DNA from: CAWFZT01 sp963820415
Lineage (GTDB): Bacteria > Chloroflexota > Anaerolineae > Anaerolineales > Anaerolineaceae
Length of the DNA stretch: 64,000 bases
Direction of reading: 5' to 3'
Assembly: GCA_963820415.1 (NCBI GenBank)
Contig: CAWFZT010000006.1
Coordinates: 930,001 to 994,000, forward strand
This document shows positions 16,847 through 25,219 of this stretch, piece by piece (within the stretch, counting starts at the first letter, position 1; each line of letters starts with the position of its first letter). The position numbers were made by a program, and so were the translations under genes. The notes beneath the pieces are model-generated. The model searched no databases. It was given only the letters and a program-made list of their open reading frames with translations, and was not told the DNA's origin.

Positions 16847-18595
16847 ATGTATTCAAAACTCAAAATCCTATGCCTGTGGAGCGTAATTTTGTGCACTATG
16901 GCTTGCATGGCAGGCACCCTGGAAAGCAAAGTTGTGACGGGTACCCCGGCCCCTCCGCGATCCATGGCAGCTACGCCCACCAGCCGCCGGCCAGCCGGGC
17001 AGACTCCGCTTCCCACCCCACCCGGCGGCGCAGCCCCGTCTTCTCTATATCCGATTGGTAATCCGGTCCTTACCGAGTTGTACGTTTCCCCCAGCGGCAG
17101 TGACGGTAATAGTGGGTTGGCCCAGAATGCACCGCTCCAGACGATTGGGGCAGCCTGGGAGAAGATCCCTGAGGGGGGAGCATTGAGCAGCACCGGTTTT
17201 CGGATTAACCTGCTGCCGGGGGTATACCCCTGTGAGCCTGCCGAACCGGATAACTGTCAGAACGCTTACCATAACCGCCGCGGTACGGCGCAGTACCCCA
17301 TCATCCTGCGGGCATTGCACGGACCCGGCACGGTAGAAGTGCGCGGTGGGTTCGATATCAGCCAGGTAGCCTACCTGTATTTGATCGACCTGTCGCTGGC
17401 CGGGGGCGGAGAACTCCCCACCAACCAATCGGGAAACAATCTGCTGCATCTGGTCGAAAGCGAGCATATTTTGCTGCGCGGAGTGCGGTTGATTGGCCCG
17501 GATTGCGCCAATGACACCTGCAATAACCTGCAAGAAGTATTGAAGGTCAACCAGGTGCAATACCTCTATGTCGAAGAGAGTGAGATTGGCGGGGCCTGGC
17601 ACAGCTCGGTGGATTTCTTCAACGTGCAAACCGGGCATTTCATCCACAACAATGTCCACACCGCCGGGCAGTGGTGTATGTATGTCAAAGGGGGAACTTC
17701 TTACCTGCGTGTGGAGGGAAATGAGTTCCACCACTGTCAGCTCGGGTTTCAAGCCGGGCAGTCTTCCAACCTGGCCGTGATGCGTTCACCCTGGTATCAA
17801 TATGAGGCATACGATATCAAGTTTGTGAACAACCTGCTGCACGATCTACCCGGAGTAGCGCTGAGTGTGTCCGGCGGGTATAACATTCTTTTTGCCTACA
17901 ATACGGTTTATCGGGCAGCCGGGGATACTGCTAGCGGTTATACGCTGGTCCAGACGGTGCTTGGGGAGCGCGGCTGCAATGCGACCGATGAGCTGCCCAA
18001 TCCCCTGCCAATTTGCCGAAGCAGCCTTGCGGCGGGAGCCTGGGGACCACAGATTTTGAGCGATAATCAACCTGGCATTCCCAACCGCAGTGTTTATATC
18101 TACGACAACCTGATCTATAACCCGGCCGGTATACAGTCGCTGTACGCGCAATTCTATTTTCAGGGGAGCATGGCGCGCCCGGCTGGTTTTCAAAACCTGC
18201 CGGATACGATTACCAGCGATGACAATTTGAGGATCGCCGGGAATGTGATCTGGAACGGCCCGGCGGATCACCCGCTGGGGATCGACGCAGGGAGTGGGTG
18301 CCAGGATTTAAACCCGACCTGCAACGCCGCCCAACTTATCGCCGAAAATGCGATCAATAAGTTTGAACCACAGCTTGCCAACCCGGCTGGCGGAAATTAC
18401 CGGCCAGCCGTGGGGAGCAATCTATATGCACAGGCGGCAACGCCCATCCCAGATTTTGGGTGGAGGGACGCGCCGCCAGGGGTGCCGGCGGGAACCCTGT
18501 CAAATGCAGTGGGGACTGATCGGGATGGCAACCTGCGCAGCAGCTCAAGCCCGGTGGGCGCTTACAGCCTATCCGGCATACCGCCCGAACCGTAG
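16847..18595 (+). CDS. Right-handed parallel beta-helix lipoprotein
   Basis: The 582-residue product begins with a signal peptide and lipobox ending TMAC (Cys20), then a Pro/Thr-rich linker, then LYVSPSGSDGNSGLAQNAPLQT, a common start of pectate-lyase-like beta-helix proteins. Repeating strands with Asn ladders (NNVHTAG, NNLLHDL, DNLIYN) continue to about residue 480. Such proteins usually bind or cleave polysaccharides at the cell surface; no specific catalytic residues could be assigned. It lies between tRNA-Arg and copy B of the tRNA end, so it may be part of an integrated segment. Confidence 0.75.
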   Translation: MYSKLKILCLWSVILCTMACMAGTLESKVVTGTPAPPRSMAATPTSRRPAGQTPLPTPPGGAAPSSLYPIGNPVLTELYVSPSGSDGNSGLAQNAPLQTIGAAWEKIPEGGALSSTGFRINLLPGVYPCEPAEPDNCQNAYHNRRGTAQYPIILRALHGPGTVEVRGGFDISQVAYLYLIDLSLAGGGELPTNQSGNNLLHLVESEHILLRGVRLIGPDCANDTCNNLQEVLKVNQVQYLYVEESEIGGAWHSSVDFFNVQTGHFIHNNVHTAGQWCMYVKGGTSYLRVEGNEFHHCQLGFQAGQSSNLAVMRSPWYQYEAYDIKFVNNLLHDLPGVALSVSGGYNILFAYNTVYRAAGDTASGYTLVQTVLGERGCNATDELPNPLPICRSSLAAGAWGPQILSDNQPGIPNRSVYIYDNLIYNPAGIQSLYAQFYFQGSMARPAGFQNLPDTITSDDNLRIAGNVIWNGPADHPLGIDAGSGCQDLNPTCNAAQLIAENAINKFEPQLANPAGGNYRPAVGSNLYAQAATPIPDFGWRDAPPGVPAGTLSNAVGTDRDGNLRSSSSPVGAYSLSGIPPEP

Positions 18596-18710
18596 GCGCC
18601 AGTAATGCAAGCTAGCGGCATAATTTCATAAAGCCTACCAGATCCATCTCAACCTGTACAGCTCGTATACCAACCGGTCGATCTGCCCGGCTATCGCCTG
18701 GATCTGGCGC

Positions 18711-18788
18711 TGGATAGAGCGGTTGCTTGCGGAGCAAAAGGTTGCAGATCCCCGCAGGGGGGACGGTGTTCGAATTCTGCCAGGGGCA
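18711..18788 (+). repeat. tRNA-Arg copy B (D-loop to acceptor end) with a 19-nt insert
   Basis: It repeats the tRNA from the D loop (TGGATAGAGCGG) through the anticodon arm and 3' end. As in copy A, 19 nt are inserted at the same T-arm position (18750-18768, CCCCGCAGGGGGGA plus five bases). The 5' acceptor is missing. It may be the distal attachment site of an element inserted in tRNA-Arg. Confidence 0.75.
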
Positions 18789-18790
18789 CT

Positions 18791-18817
18791 AAAACAGCCT
18801 CGAAAGAGGCTGTTTTT
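18791..18817 (+). terminator. Rho-independent terminator after copy B
   Basis: ACAGCCTC-GAAA-GAGGCTGT stem followed by seven T. It is the perfect version of the hairpin at 16524. Confidence 0.8.
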
Positions 18818-18916
18818 TTATTGAGTTTATTTATCATGCAATCAAACCTCTACATATCAATGCTATAATGAACAAGGCCTACTGCGACAACAACTGGATG
18901 CTGGGGAGGTTCTGTG

Positions 18917-19100
18917 GTGGCAGAAGGTAATGAATTTCTAACCGTCGCGGAGGTAACGTTATTTTCTACATCCCTCGCTCGACGGTTTATTAGTTACCCA
19001 GGACCAAAAAACTGCCAAAATTAAAAGTGGGAAAGCATTGGCAATACAAGACTGGATCCTCAAGCAAGAGAATAAGTGCCAATGTTAGCAGGCGTGATCA
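18917..19100 (+). pseudogene. Excisionase-like helix-turn-helix remnant
   Basis: A GGGGAGG ribosome site precedes a GTG at 18917 and the sequence VAEGNEFLTVAEV, a typical start of small excisionase-family HTH proteins. The frame then breaks; the next frame reads KKLPKLKVGKHWQY, like the wing of the same fold. About 60 residues in total. It opens the AT-rich island and supports the idea of a mobile or formerly mobile segment. Confidence 0.45.
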
Positions 19101-19166
19101 AAGCACTCAAACACCAGGAAGTGTATCTGAAAAATATTGCGAAAATAATTTAGGAAAGAGCATGTC

Positions 19167-20108
19167 ATGGATACTGGAATTGAAGAACAAAGGGTAATTA
19201 TTGAGGCTATTTCAACCCTTGTAAATATCAAAGCCACCATGATTAAACTACTTCTAGTGCCAGCAGGTGTTCCTGCTGATATTTATAAGCCATTGTTTAC
19301 CCTTACAGATCCCATAACTGACCAACCATTATCAAAACGTAAAGTTGCGCCTTTAATAATTGAAGGGTTACAAAATAATCCAAACAAAAATCAAATAATG
19401 AGATCAATATTAAAGATTGCTGCAAATTGGACTAATTTCAGTCTTGCCCATAATGAGTTCGAAGCGCGAGCAACCGTTCAAAAAGCTCAAGAAGTGTTGA
19501 AGCAAGTAGAAGAAATAGAAACCAAAGAACAAATTCAGGCTGAAATTGTCCAGCAAGCAGAAATAAAAAGACATGAACAAGAAAGATTAGCGGGCACTAG
19601 GAAAGAAGCTGACCTAATATTGAGGATGTTCGATGACCTAAGTCGTGATGAAAATCATCAAAACAGAGGTCTTCTATTGCAAGATCTCCTAAATCGTCTA
19701 TTTAGGCTTCACGAAATCACAGTTTTTAGAAGTTTTACTAGAAATCAAGGAGGAGAACAAATAGATGGCGCTTTTATTCTTGGAAGTTGGCATTATTTAG
19801 TTGAATGTCGATGGAGAGATAAAGTTGTTGACATCAGACAATTAGATGGGTTATTAGGCCAAGTGGAAAGGTCAGGAAAACAAACATCTGGGTTATTCCT
19901 TTCTATGAATGGTTGGTCTGAAAATGTTGTTCCTCTTCTCAAACAAAATCCGAACAAATCAATAATATTAATGGATGGCTTCGATTTGAGATGTATTCTA
20001 GCAGGAACTGTTGACCTGCAAAATTTCTTACTTGCTAAGATTGCCAAACTCAACCTAGAAGCTGAACCCTTTTTTGGAGCATTTGAATATCTAAACTCGA
20101 ATCCATAG
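19167..20108 (+). CDS. Mrr-like restriction endonuclease domain protein
   Basis: The 313-residue protein has an alpha-helical N-terminal half with a Glu/Gln-rich coiled coil (about 105-150) and a C-terminal PD-(D/E)xK-type fold: GLLLQDLLNRLF, then GGEQIDGAFILGSWHYLVEC and RWRDKVVDIRQLDGLLGQVE. The EQIDG and VECRWR segments fit the catalytic Asp and Glu-x-Lys/Arg positions, with Arg in place of the usual Lys. It is much more AT-rich than its flanks. It stands 15 nt before tcmP, so the three genes look like one operon. A defence nuclease role is an inference. Confidence 0.72.
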   Translation: MDTGIEEQRVIIEAISTLVNIKATMIKLLLVPAGVPADIYKPLFTLTDPITDQPLSKRKVAPLIIEGLQNNPNKNQIMRSILKIAANWTNFSLAHNEFEARATVQKAQEVLKQVEEIETKEQIQAEIVQQAEIKRHEQERLAGTRKEADLILRMFDDLSRDENHQNRGLLLQDLLNRLFRLHEITVFRSFTRNQGGEQIDGAFILGSWHYLVECRWRDKVVDIRQLDGLLGQVERSGKQTSGLFLSMNGWSENVVPLLKQNPNKSIILMDGFDLRCILAGTVDLQNFLLAKIAKLNLEAEPFFGAFEYLNSNP

Positions 20109-20123
20109 ACGAATAGGGTAAAA

Positions 20124-21248
20124 ATGAGTACCGACACCTTTTTCGAGGAATCCCGCGAACAGTCTATTGTAAAGACGACTATTGTCCATAAATATTTTTG
20201 GGCATGGGCAAAGGTCATTATACCGACTGCAAAAAAGGGAAACGGTAAGATCGCTTATATAGATTTATTTTCCGGCCCGGGAAGATACAAAGATGGAACA
20301 AAATCCACCCCGCTATTAATTCTGGAAAAAGCCATTCAAGATGAGAATATGCGGAATATGCTCGTTACCATTTTTAATGATCGCGATTCTGATAATTCGC
20401 GTTCACTACAAACCGCTATCGATAATTTACCTGGCATCGAATTATTAAAATATAAACCTCAAGTCCTTAATAGCGAAGTCGGTACAGAAATAGAACAGGC
20501 TTTTAGCAAAATGCACCTCGTTCCGTCCCTGTTTTTTGTCGATCCGTGGGGATATAAAGGATTGTCGCTTGGATTAATCAATTCGGTTTTACAGAATTGG
20601 GGGTGTGATTGTATTTTCTTCTTTAACTACAACCGAATCAACATGGGTTTAAATAATGATCTTGTTCGAAACCACATGGATGCCCTATTTGGAAAACAGC
20701 GGGCAGATCAATTACGTCAAAAATTAGAAACGATGAGTCCTTTACAGCGAGAAATGGAGATTGTTGAACAACTTGCACAAGCTCTTAAATCATCTGGTAA
20801 TGGTAATCGCTTTGTGCTTCCCTTCTGTTTCAAAAATGAAAATGGCACCAGAACGAGCCATCATTTGATATTTGTCACCAAACATTTCCGAGGCTATGAA
20901 ATAATGAAAGAAATAATGGCGAACCGGAGTACAGGATCTTATCAAGGTGTACCTTCGTTTGAATACTGTGAGGCAGGTAAAAATCAACCGACGTTGTTTG
21001 AATTGTCACGCCCTTTAGATGATTTAGAAAATTTACTTTTAGAATTCTATGCTGGAAAAACGACCAATCGAAAACTTATTTATGAAGAACATAGTGTTGG
21101 TAAACCATTTTTGGAAAGCAATTATCGGGTTGCATTGATGAATTTGGAAAATAAAGGGACGATAATTACTAATCCTCCTAAAAACCTCAGAAGACCTGAT
21201 ACATTCTCTGAGAGTGTCAAAATTACCTTTCCGAAAAGAGACAATTGA
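20124..21248 (+). CDS. tcmP: Three-Cys-motif partner protein TcmP
   Basis: The 374-residue protein has the TcmP signature: KYFWAWAKVI, then a Rossmann/methyltransferase-like AYIDLFSGPGRYKDG, FNDRD, and FFVDPWGYKGLSL, and HHLIFVTKHFRGYEIMKEIM near residue 250. TcmP genes almost always neighbour a three-Cys-motif protein of the Gp37/Gp68 family, which is exactly the next gene. The reaction is unknown; the motif layout suggests an S-adenosylmethionine-type fold. Low GC content and the island setting suggest horizontal transfer. Confidence 0.88.
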   Translation: MSTDTFFEESREQSIVKTTIVHKYFWAWAKVIIPTAKKGNGKIAYIDLFSGPGRYKDGTKSTPLLILEKAIQDENMRNMLVTIFNDRDSDNSRSLQTAIDNLPGIELLKYKPQVLNSEVGTEIEQAFSKMHLVPSLFFVDPWGYKGLSLGLINSVLQNWGCDCIFFFNYNRINMGLNNDLVRNHMDALFGKQRADQLRQKLETMSPLQREMEIVEQLAQALKSSGNGNRFVLPFCFKNENGTRTSHHLIFVTKHFRGYEIMKEIMANRSTGSYQGVPSFEYCEAGKNQPTLFELSRPLDDLENLLLEFYAGKTTNRKLIYEEHSVGKPFLESNYRVALMNLENKGTIITNPPKNLRRPDTFSESVKITFPKRDN

Positions 21249-21250
21249 TT

Positions 21251-21964
21251 ATGGGTGTTAAGTCTCAAATTGAATGGACTGGATCAACTTGGAATCCTTT
21301 GACTGGATGTTCAAAGGTAAGCCCAGGATGCAAGAACTGCTATGCTGAACGATTATCAAAAAGATTAAATGCAATGGGACAACCAAATTATCGAAATGAA
21401 TTTCAACTAACATTACATGAGGATGCTCTAAATCTACCTATAGGTTGGAAGAAACCTCAAAATATCTTTGTAAATTCGATGAGCGATTTATTTCATAATG
21501 AGGTTCCATTAGAATTTATCCAAAAGGTATTTGGAGTCATGCGAAAAGCTTCATGGCATCAATTTCAAATACTTACCAAGCGCTCCGAACGTTTATTAGA
21601 ATTTAATGAATACTTCACTTGGTCGTCGAATATCTGGATGGGTGTAAGCGTTGAAAACCAGAATTATATTCACCGTATCGATCACTTAAGAAAAACAAAT
21701 GCAAAAATCAAATTTATATCCTTTGAACCATTACTTGCTCCAATCCATGAAGTAGATTTGGATGGAATTGATTGGGTGATCGTGGGTGGTGAATCTGGGC
21801 CAAAAGCTCGTCCCATGAATTTAGAATGGGCAATAGAAATCCGTGATTATTGCATAAACAGGGCTATTCCATTCTTTTTTAAACAATGGGGTGGGGTTCA
21901 TCGCAGGAAAAATGGGAGAGAACTCGATGGCCGAACGTGGGATGAGTTGCCAATTTTGAAGTAG
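21251..21964 (+). CDS. Phage Gp37/Gp68-family three-Cys-motif protein
   Basis: The 237-residue protein starts SQIEWTGSTWNPLTGCSKVS and carries Cys-x6-Cys-x2-Cys (GCSKVSPGCKNCYAE), the motif that names the family, then NSMSDLFH, LTKRSERL, WMGVSVENQ and VGGESGPKARPM. The cysteine spacing and barrel-like pattern suggest a metal or Fe-S protein related to radical SAM folds. It begins 2 nt after tcmP, so the pair is cotranslated. Homologues occur in phages and mobile islands; the biochemical role is not established. Confidence 0.88.
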   Translation: MGVKSQIEWTGSTWNPLTGCSKVSPGCKNCYAERLSKRLNAMGQPNYRNEFQLTLHEDALNLPIGWKKPQNIFVNSMSDLFHNEVPLEFIQKVFGVMRKASWHQFQILTKRSERLLEFNEYFTWSSNIWMGVSVENQNYIHRIDHLRKTNAKIKFISFEPLLAPIHEVDLDGIDWVIVGGESGPKARPMNLEWAIEIRDYCINRAIPFFFKQWGGVHRRKNGRELDGRTWDELPILK

Positions 21965-22047
21965 GCGCAACCTGTCGCCTGGAGTGTCTTTTATTTCCGA
22001 CCCAGTATGATCGAAGTCCCCCACCGCAGGAACGCGAATTTTTTTGG

Positions 22048-22290
22048 CTATTTACTCATCACACCGCTCGAAACTGCGCTCCTGCCTTTTTCCGTCAAAA
22101 ACCACTGCCTGATAACCTCATGGCAGCCGCTGCTTACTGGACAGTCTGCACAGCCTTGTTGAGGTTCCTCGCAGTCCGCCCCGATTTCTTGCAGGTAGCC
22201 TTTGTCGGTCAGCTCTTTGACCATCTGCAGCACCATCGCCAGCGAGATGCCCAACTTAATGGCTATCTCCTGCAAGCGATTGATGGGTTC
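22048..22290 (-). pseudogene. Partial duplicate of feoC
   Basis: From LQEIA to its end the encoded protein is nearly the same as FeoC at 24943 (GYLQEIGADCEEPQQGCADC is identical). At DNA level about 225 bases match the other copy with a few changes. Upstream of that the frame (to 22374) is unrelated. It is therefore a 5'-truncated second copy, in direct orientation, about 2.9 kb from the intact gene. Confidence 0.7.
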
Positions 22291-22379
22291 GTTTTGCCCC
22301 AAAGTCTTCCCGGTTGCGAGAATGCAAGTTGGTGGTAGACCCCTCCTTGTCCACATATTCGCAAGGATACCCACTTATG

Positions 22380-22821
22380 GCTGTACTTTGGGCAAACCGT
22401 TAAGTAAGTCGAATCATCGCTGAAAAACTCCATTAACCAGCGATTGCACTCGCCTTTGGTGGAATGGGTCTCCGATACTGATTTACTTCTTTTTATCATC
22501 TACGGAGTTTACCCAACAAGGCATTTCTTCGATAAAATCTACATTCACTTCGAGGCGCGACAACCCTGCTGCAAACCTTATTTCGGAAGCAACATAGAGC
22601 CATAGCGCCTAACGGTTTGACTCAGCGGCGGAACCGGCGAGACTCCTTCTCAATCATCGCATCACTTGTGGAAACGGGGTGCCTGCCCTGAGCCTGTCGA
22701 AGGGTCCGCTGGAGCCGGTGTTGGGCGTCCCATTTAGGAAAAAAGTTTTTGAAAGTCGAAGCCCTTCTTTCTCAGGCTCCGTAGCCTTGGATCGGCCGGT
22801 CAGGGATATTGGTGCGATTGG
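22380..22821. other. Intergenic region with a dispersed repeat motif
   Basis: It holds CCTGAGCCTGTCGAAGG (about 22688), the reverse complement of a short palindromic repeat common in many bacterial genomes, and a partly similar piece near 22757. A minus-strand frame at 22263-22499 shows no recognisable domain. I see no gene. Confidence 0.35.
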
Positions 22822-24459
22822 CTACGGGACTCCATAGGCCTCGAACTCATACAGGGAGTAGCCAAAGGATCCACCACCAATTACCGCACGGGATGTGCCG
22901 TACATGCGCACGTAGCGCCCGCTGCCTGAGACGCTCAGATCGTCAATGTTCCCATCGCCGTTGGTTGTTGAATAGATGGTCTCCCAGTTTGAGCCATCGC
23001 TCGATATCTGGATCTTGTATGCCACGCCGTAGGCTGCCTCCCAGTTCAGCACGACCCGGTTGATATGATAGATGGCTCCCAGATCCACTTTAATCCACTG
23101 CGGATCCGAGTATCCACTCGACCAGCGGGTGGTACTGTCACCATCGACAGCGTCTTCTGCCGGATTACCACTCCACTCGATGGACGAGGCCGTCACCGCT
23201 TTGCCATACGCCAGGTTGCCGGGTCTGCCAGTGGCGGTGGGCTTCGGCATGGGCAGGGTCGGCGTTGGAACGCTGGGGAGGTTGAGTTCGAGCAAGCGAC
23301 TCCTGAAAAATGTGCCCGACTCGGTTGTCTCGAAGGTTTGGTTGTCCTTCAGGAAGATTGGTGACCAGGTGGCAGCAAAAATCCAGGCTGTCCAGCTGAT
23401 CTGGTGAGCCTCCAGGTAGTCCATAATGGCCTGGTGGTACGGGCTGCCACCAATATTGATATCTGGGCTGTCATAGCCGTACTCGGTTGCGAAAACCGCG
23501 TACTTCTTGCTCAGATTACCGAAAGCGCTATCCCAGCTCAGGTGCTGGTTCTCGAACCCGCTGGGATAAGGATGGGTGGAGTACGCGACATTATTGGAAC
23601 TGTCAGCGATGGGCGCACCCGCCACATACGACAGATCGTACGCAGATAGCAGACCGCCAACCAGGACGATCTTATCCGGGTCATTGGGGCGGATGGTGTC
23701 GTTGACGAGAGTTTCCACGAGGCCTTTCCAGGTCAACCAGTCCTTTTTCGGATAGGGATAATACGGATGTAGGTCCCAGGGTAGGGCTGGCTCAGAGAAC
23801 AGCTCGTAGAAGGCGACCACATCGTTGTTGGCATAGCGGCTGGAGACGGTTTTCCAAAACCCTGTCCACTCCTCAATTGTGGTCCTCGAGCCGTCGCTGC
23901 CGAACCAGTTGTCTGGAAACCAACCGACGGAATGGAAGTCGATGATGACGTACATGTGGTTCTCGCCAGCCCAGGCAATGGTCTGATCCAGGGCTCTAAG
24001 CGTTGCGTCCAGGCCATAAGTGTACAGGCTAAAGGGCGTAATCGGTACCCGGAGGATGTTGGGTCCCCAGCTGGCAAAGGCCTGGTAGTAGTTTTTGTTG
24101 AAGGCAGGCATATTTGGATCGCCACATTTATTGGGAGAAGTACATGCGGACATCAGGGTCGGGTCGGGGGAGGCCATGCCGCGGAAGATCATCTTCTGGC
24201 CGAACTGGTCCACAAAGGCGTTGCCCTCCACGTGGAAGCGGCGCGGAAATCCACCGGGACCAACGGTTGGTGTGGCTGTTATTGTGGGTGTTGACGTGAT
24301 TGTTGGTGTGTACGTTGGTGTGATTGTTGGTGTGGACGTTGGTGTGGATGTTGGCGGTTCTGCCGTAAGAGTGGCCGTTGGTGGAATTGGCGTTGCTGGT
24401 TGACAAGCCGCCAATACAAGTGCGATAACAAGCAGCGTAGCCAATGTGTAGGTTTTCAT
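22822..24459 (-). CDS. GH5-like cellulase lipoprotein with C-terminal F5/8-type carbohydrate-binding domain
   Basis: The 545-residue product starts with a lipobox (ALVLAAC, Cys19) and a Thr/Pro repeat linker. A TIM barrel follows (VDQFGQKMIFRGMA, GPNILRVPITPF, YVIIDFHSVGW). The acid/base Glu sits in YELFSEPALPW, where GH5 enzymes usually have NEP, and the nucleophile is probably in VFATEYGYDS. After a second Pro/Thr linker the last 140 residues form a discoidin-like CBM (AVDGDSTTRWSSGYSDPQWI). The ATG at 24459 has a GGGGAGG ribosome site. It likely cuts beta-glucans at the cell surface. Confidence 0.85.
   Translation of the reverse strand: MKTYTLATLLVIALVLAACQPATPIPPTATLTAEPPTSTPTSTPTITPTYTPTITSTPTITATPTVGPGGFPRRFHVEGNAFVDQFGQKMIFRGMASPDPTLMSACTSPNKCGDPNMPAFNKNYYQAFASWGPNILRVPITPFSLYTYGLDATLRALDQTIAWAGENHMYVIIDFHSVGWFPDNWFGSDGSRTTIEEWTGFWKTVSSRYANNDVVAFYELFSEPALPWDLHPYYPYPKKDWLTWKGLVETLVNDTIRPNDPDKIVLVGGLLSAYDLSYVAGAPIADSSNNVAYSTHPYPSGFENQHLSWDSAFGNLSKKYAVFATEYGYDSPDINIGGSPYHQAIMDYLEAHQISWTAWIFAATWSPIFLKDNQTFETTESGTFFRSRLLELNLPSVPTPTLPMPKPTATGRPGNLAYGKAVTASSIEWSGNPAEDAVDGDSTTRWSSGYSDPQWIKVDLGAIYHINRVVLNWEAAYGVAYKIQISSDGSNWETIYSTTNGDGNIDDLSVSGSGRYVRMYGTSRAVIGGGSFGYSLYEFEAYGVP
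24275..24365 (-). repeat. Short tandem repeat in the Thr/Pro linker
   Basis: A 6-12 base unit based on GTTGGTGTG is repeated with variation inside the cellulase linker, encoding TPT/TPTIT-type repeats. Such tracts change length easily. Confidence 0.6.
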
Positions 24460-24537
24460 TTTGCGCCTCCCCAAGATATGAATGGCGATTGAGTGAAGCC
24501 CGCCCAACCAGGTGCTCACCGCCGTTTGGTGGCTCAA

Positions 24538-24942
24538 CAGCTTACAGGCCTCCGCGACCTAATCCCCTAAATTAGTTTAGGCATTAGGCTGTAAGTTGAA
24601 CCAAGTCGTTTTGGGAACGTTGATTTGTTGTTTGGCTTTCAATTGCATCACCCACCCCATATCAAGCCCACAACAAAGAACATATATGATTATTATATAC
24701 AGGATTGGCGAGTTTGTTAGCCAAACCCCTCATTCAACTACAAAGCACTAGGTTGCATGAGATCCCCCATAATCCTTTTCGGTGATTTTCACCTTGAAAC
24801 TTGTGACCAACTCCATCACTGGAGCTAAATCCTGGATTGAAGAACGGCCCTAGGGAAAGTGCGGCTGGATGATTGATCGGTTCTGGATAATATCAGGAAC
24901 CCGATAAAGCTCTTATGAAACGCTGAGGCGAACAGTTTTTGC
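24538..24942. other. Intergenic region, no gene seen
   Basis: About 400 bases between the cellulase promoter side and feoC. It probably holds the cellulase promoter. I see no open frame with coding character and no clear hairpin. Confidence 0.3.
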
Positions 24943-25218
24943 CTATCTGTTCATCGCGCTGCTCGAAACTGCGCTCCTGCCTTTTTCCGTCAAAAACCAC
25001 TGCCTGATAACCTCATGGCAGCCGCTGCTTACTGGACAGTCTGCACAACCTTGTTGAGGTTCCTCGCAGTCCGCCCCGATTTCTTGCAGGTAGCCCTTGC
25101 CGGTCAGCTCTTTGGCCATCTGCAGCACCATCTCCAGCGAGATGCCCAGCCGGCGGGCTATCTCCTGCAAGCTTTGCACATCCCCGGCCTGGATGGTTTC
25201 TAGAAAGCGGCGCAGCAT
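24943..25218 (-). CDS. feoC: FeoC-like winged-helix protein
   Basis: The 91-residue protein has a winged-helix fold (SLQEIARRLGISLEMVLQMA) followed by a cysteine cluster (C-x7-C-x2-C-x5-C, in DCEEPQQGCADCPVSSGC) that may bind an Fe-S cluster. FeoC proteins regulate or stabilise the FeoB iron transporter. The ATG at 25218 comes 1 nt after the feoB stop, and GGGAGG inside feoB is its ribosome site, so it is the last gene of the feo operon. Confidence 0.82.
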   Translation of the reverse strand: MLRRFLETIQAGDVQSLQEIARRLGISLEMVLQMAKELTGKGYLQEIGADCEEPQQGCADCPVSSGCHEVIRQWFLTEKGRSAVSSSAMNR

Positions 25219-25219
25219 T

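Noticed and set aside
16635..16856. Minus-strand 73-residue frame between the tRNA copies and the beta-helix gene
   Set aside because: Part of it looks coding-like, but it overlaps the better plus-strand remnant, has no ribosome site and no known domain.
18711..18788. A second functional tRNA gene
   Set aside because: The 5' acceptor is absent and a 19-nt insert disrupts the T arm, so it cannot fold as a tRNA.
24275..24365. Possible CRISPR-like repeats
   Set aside because: The repeat unit is short and degenerate and encodes the Thr/Pro linker of the cellulase; there are no spacers.
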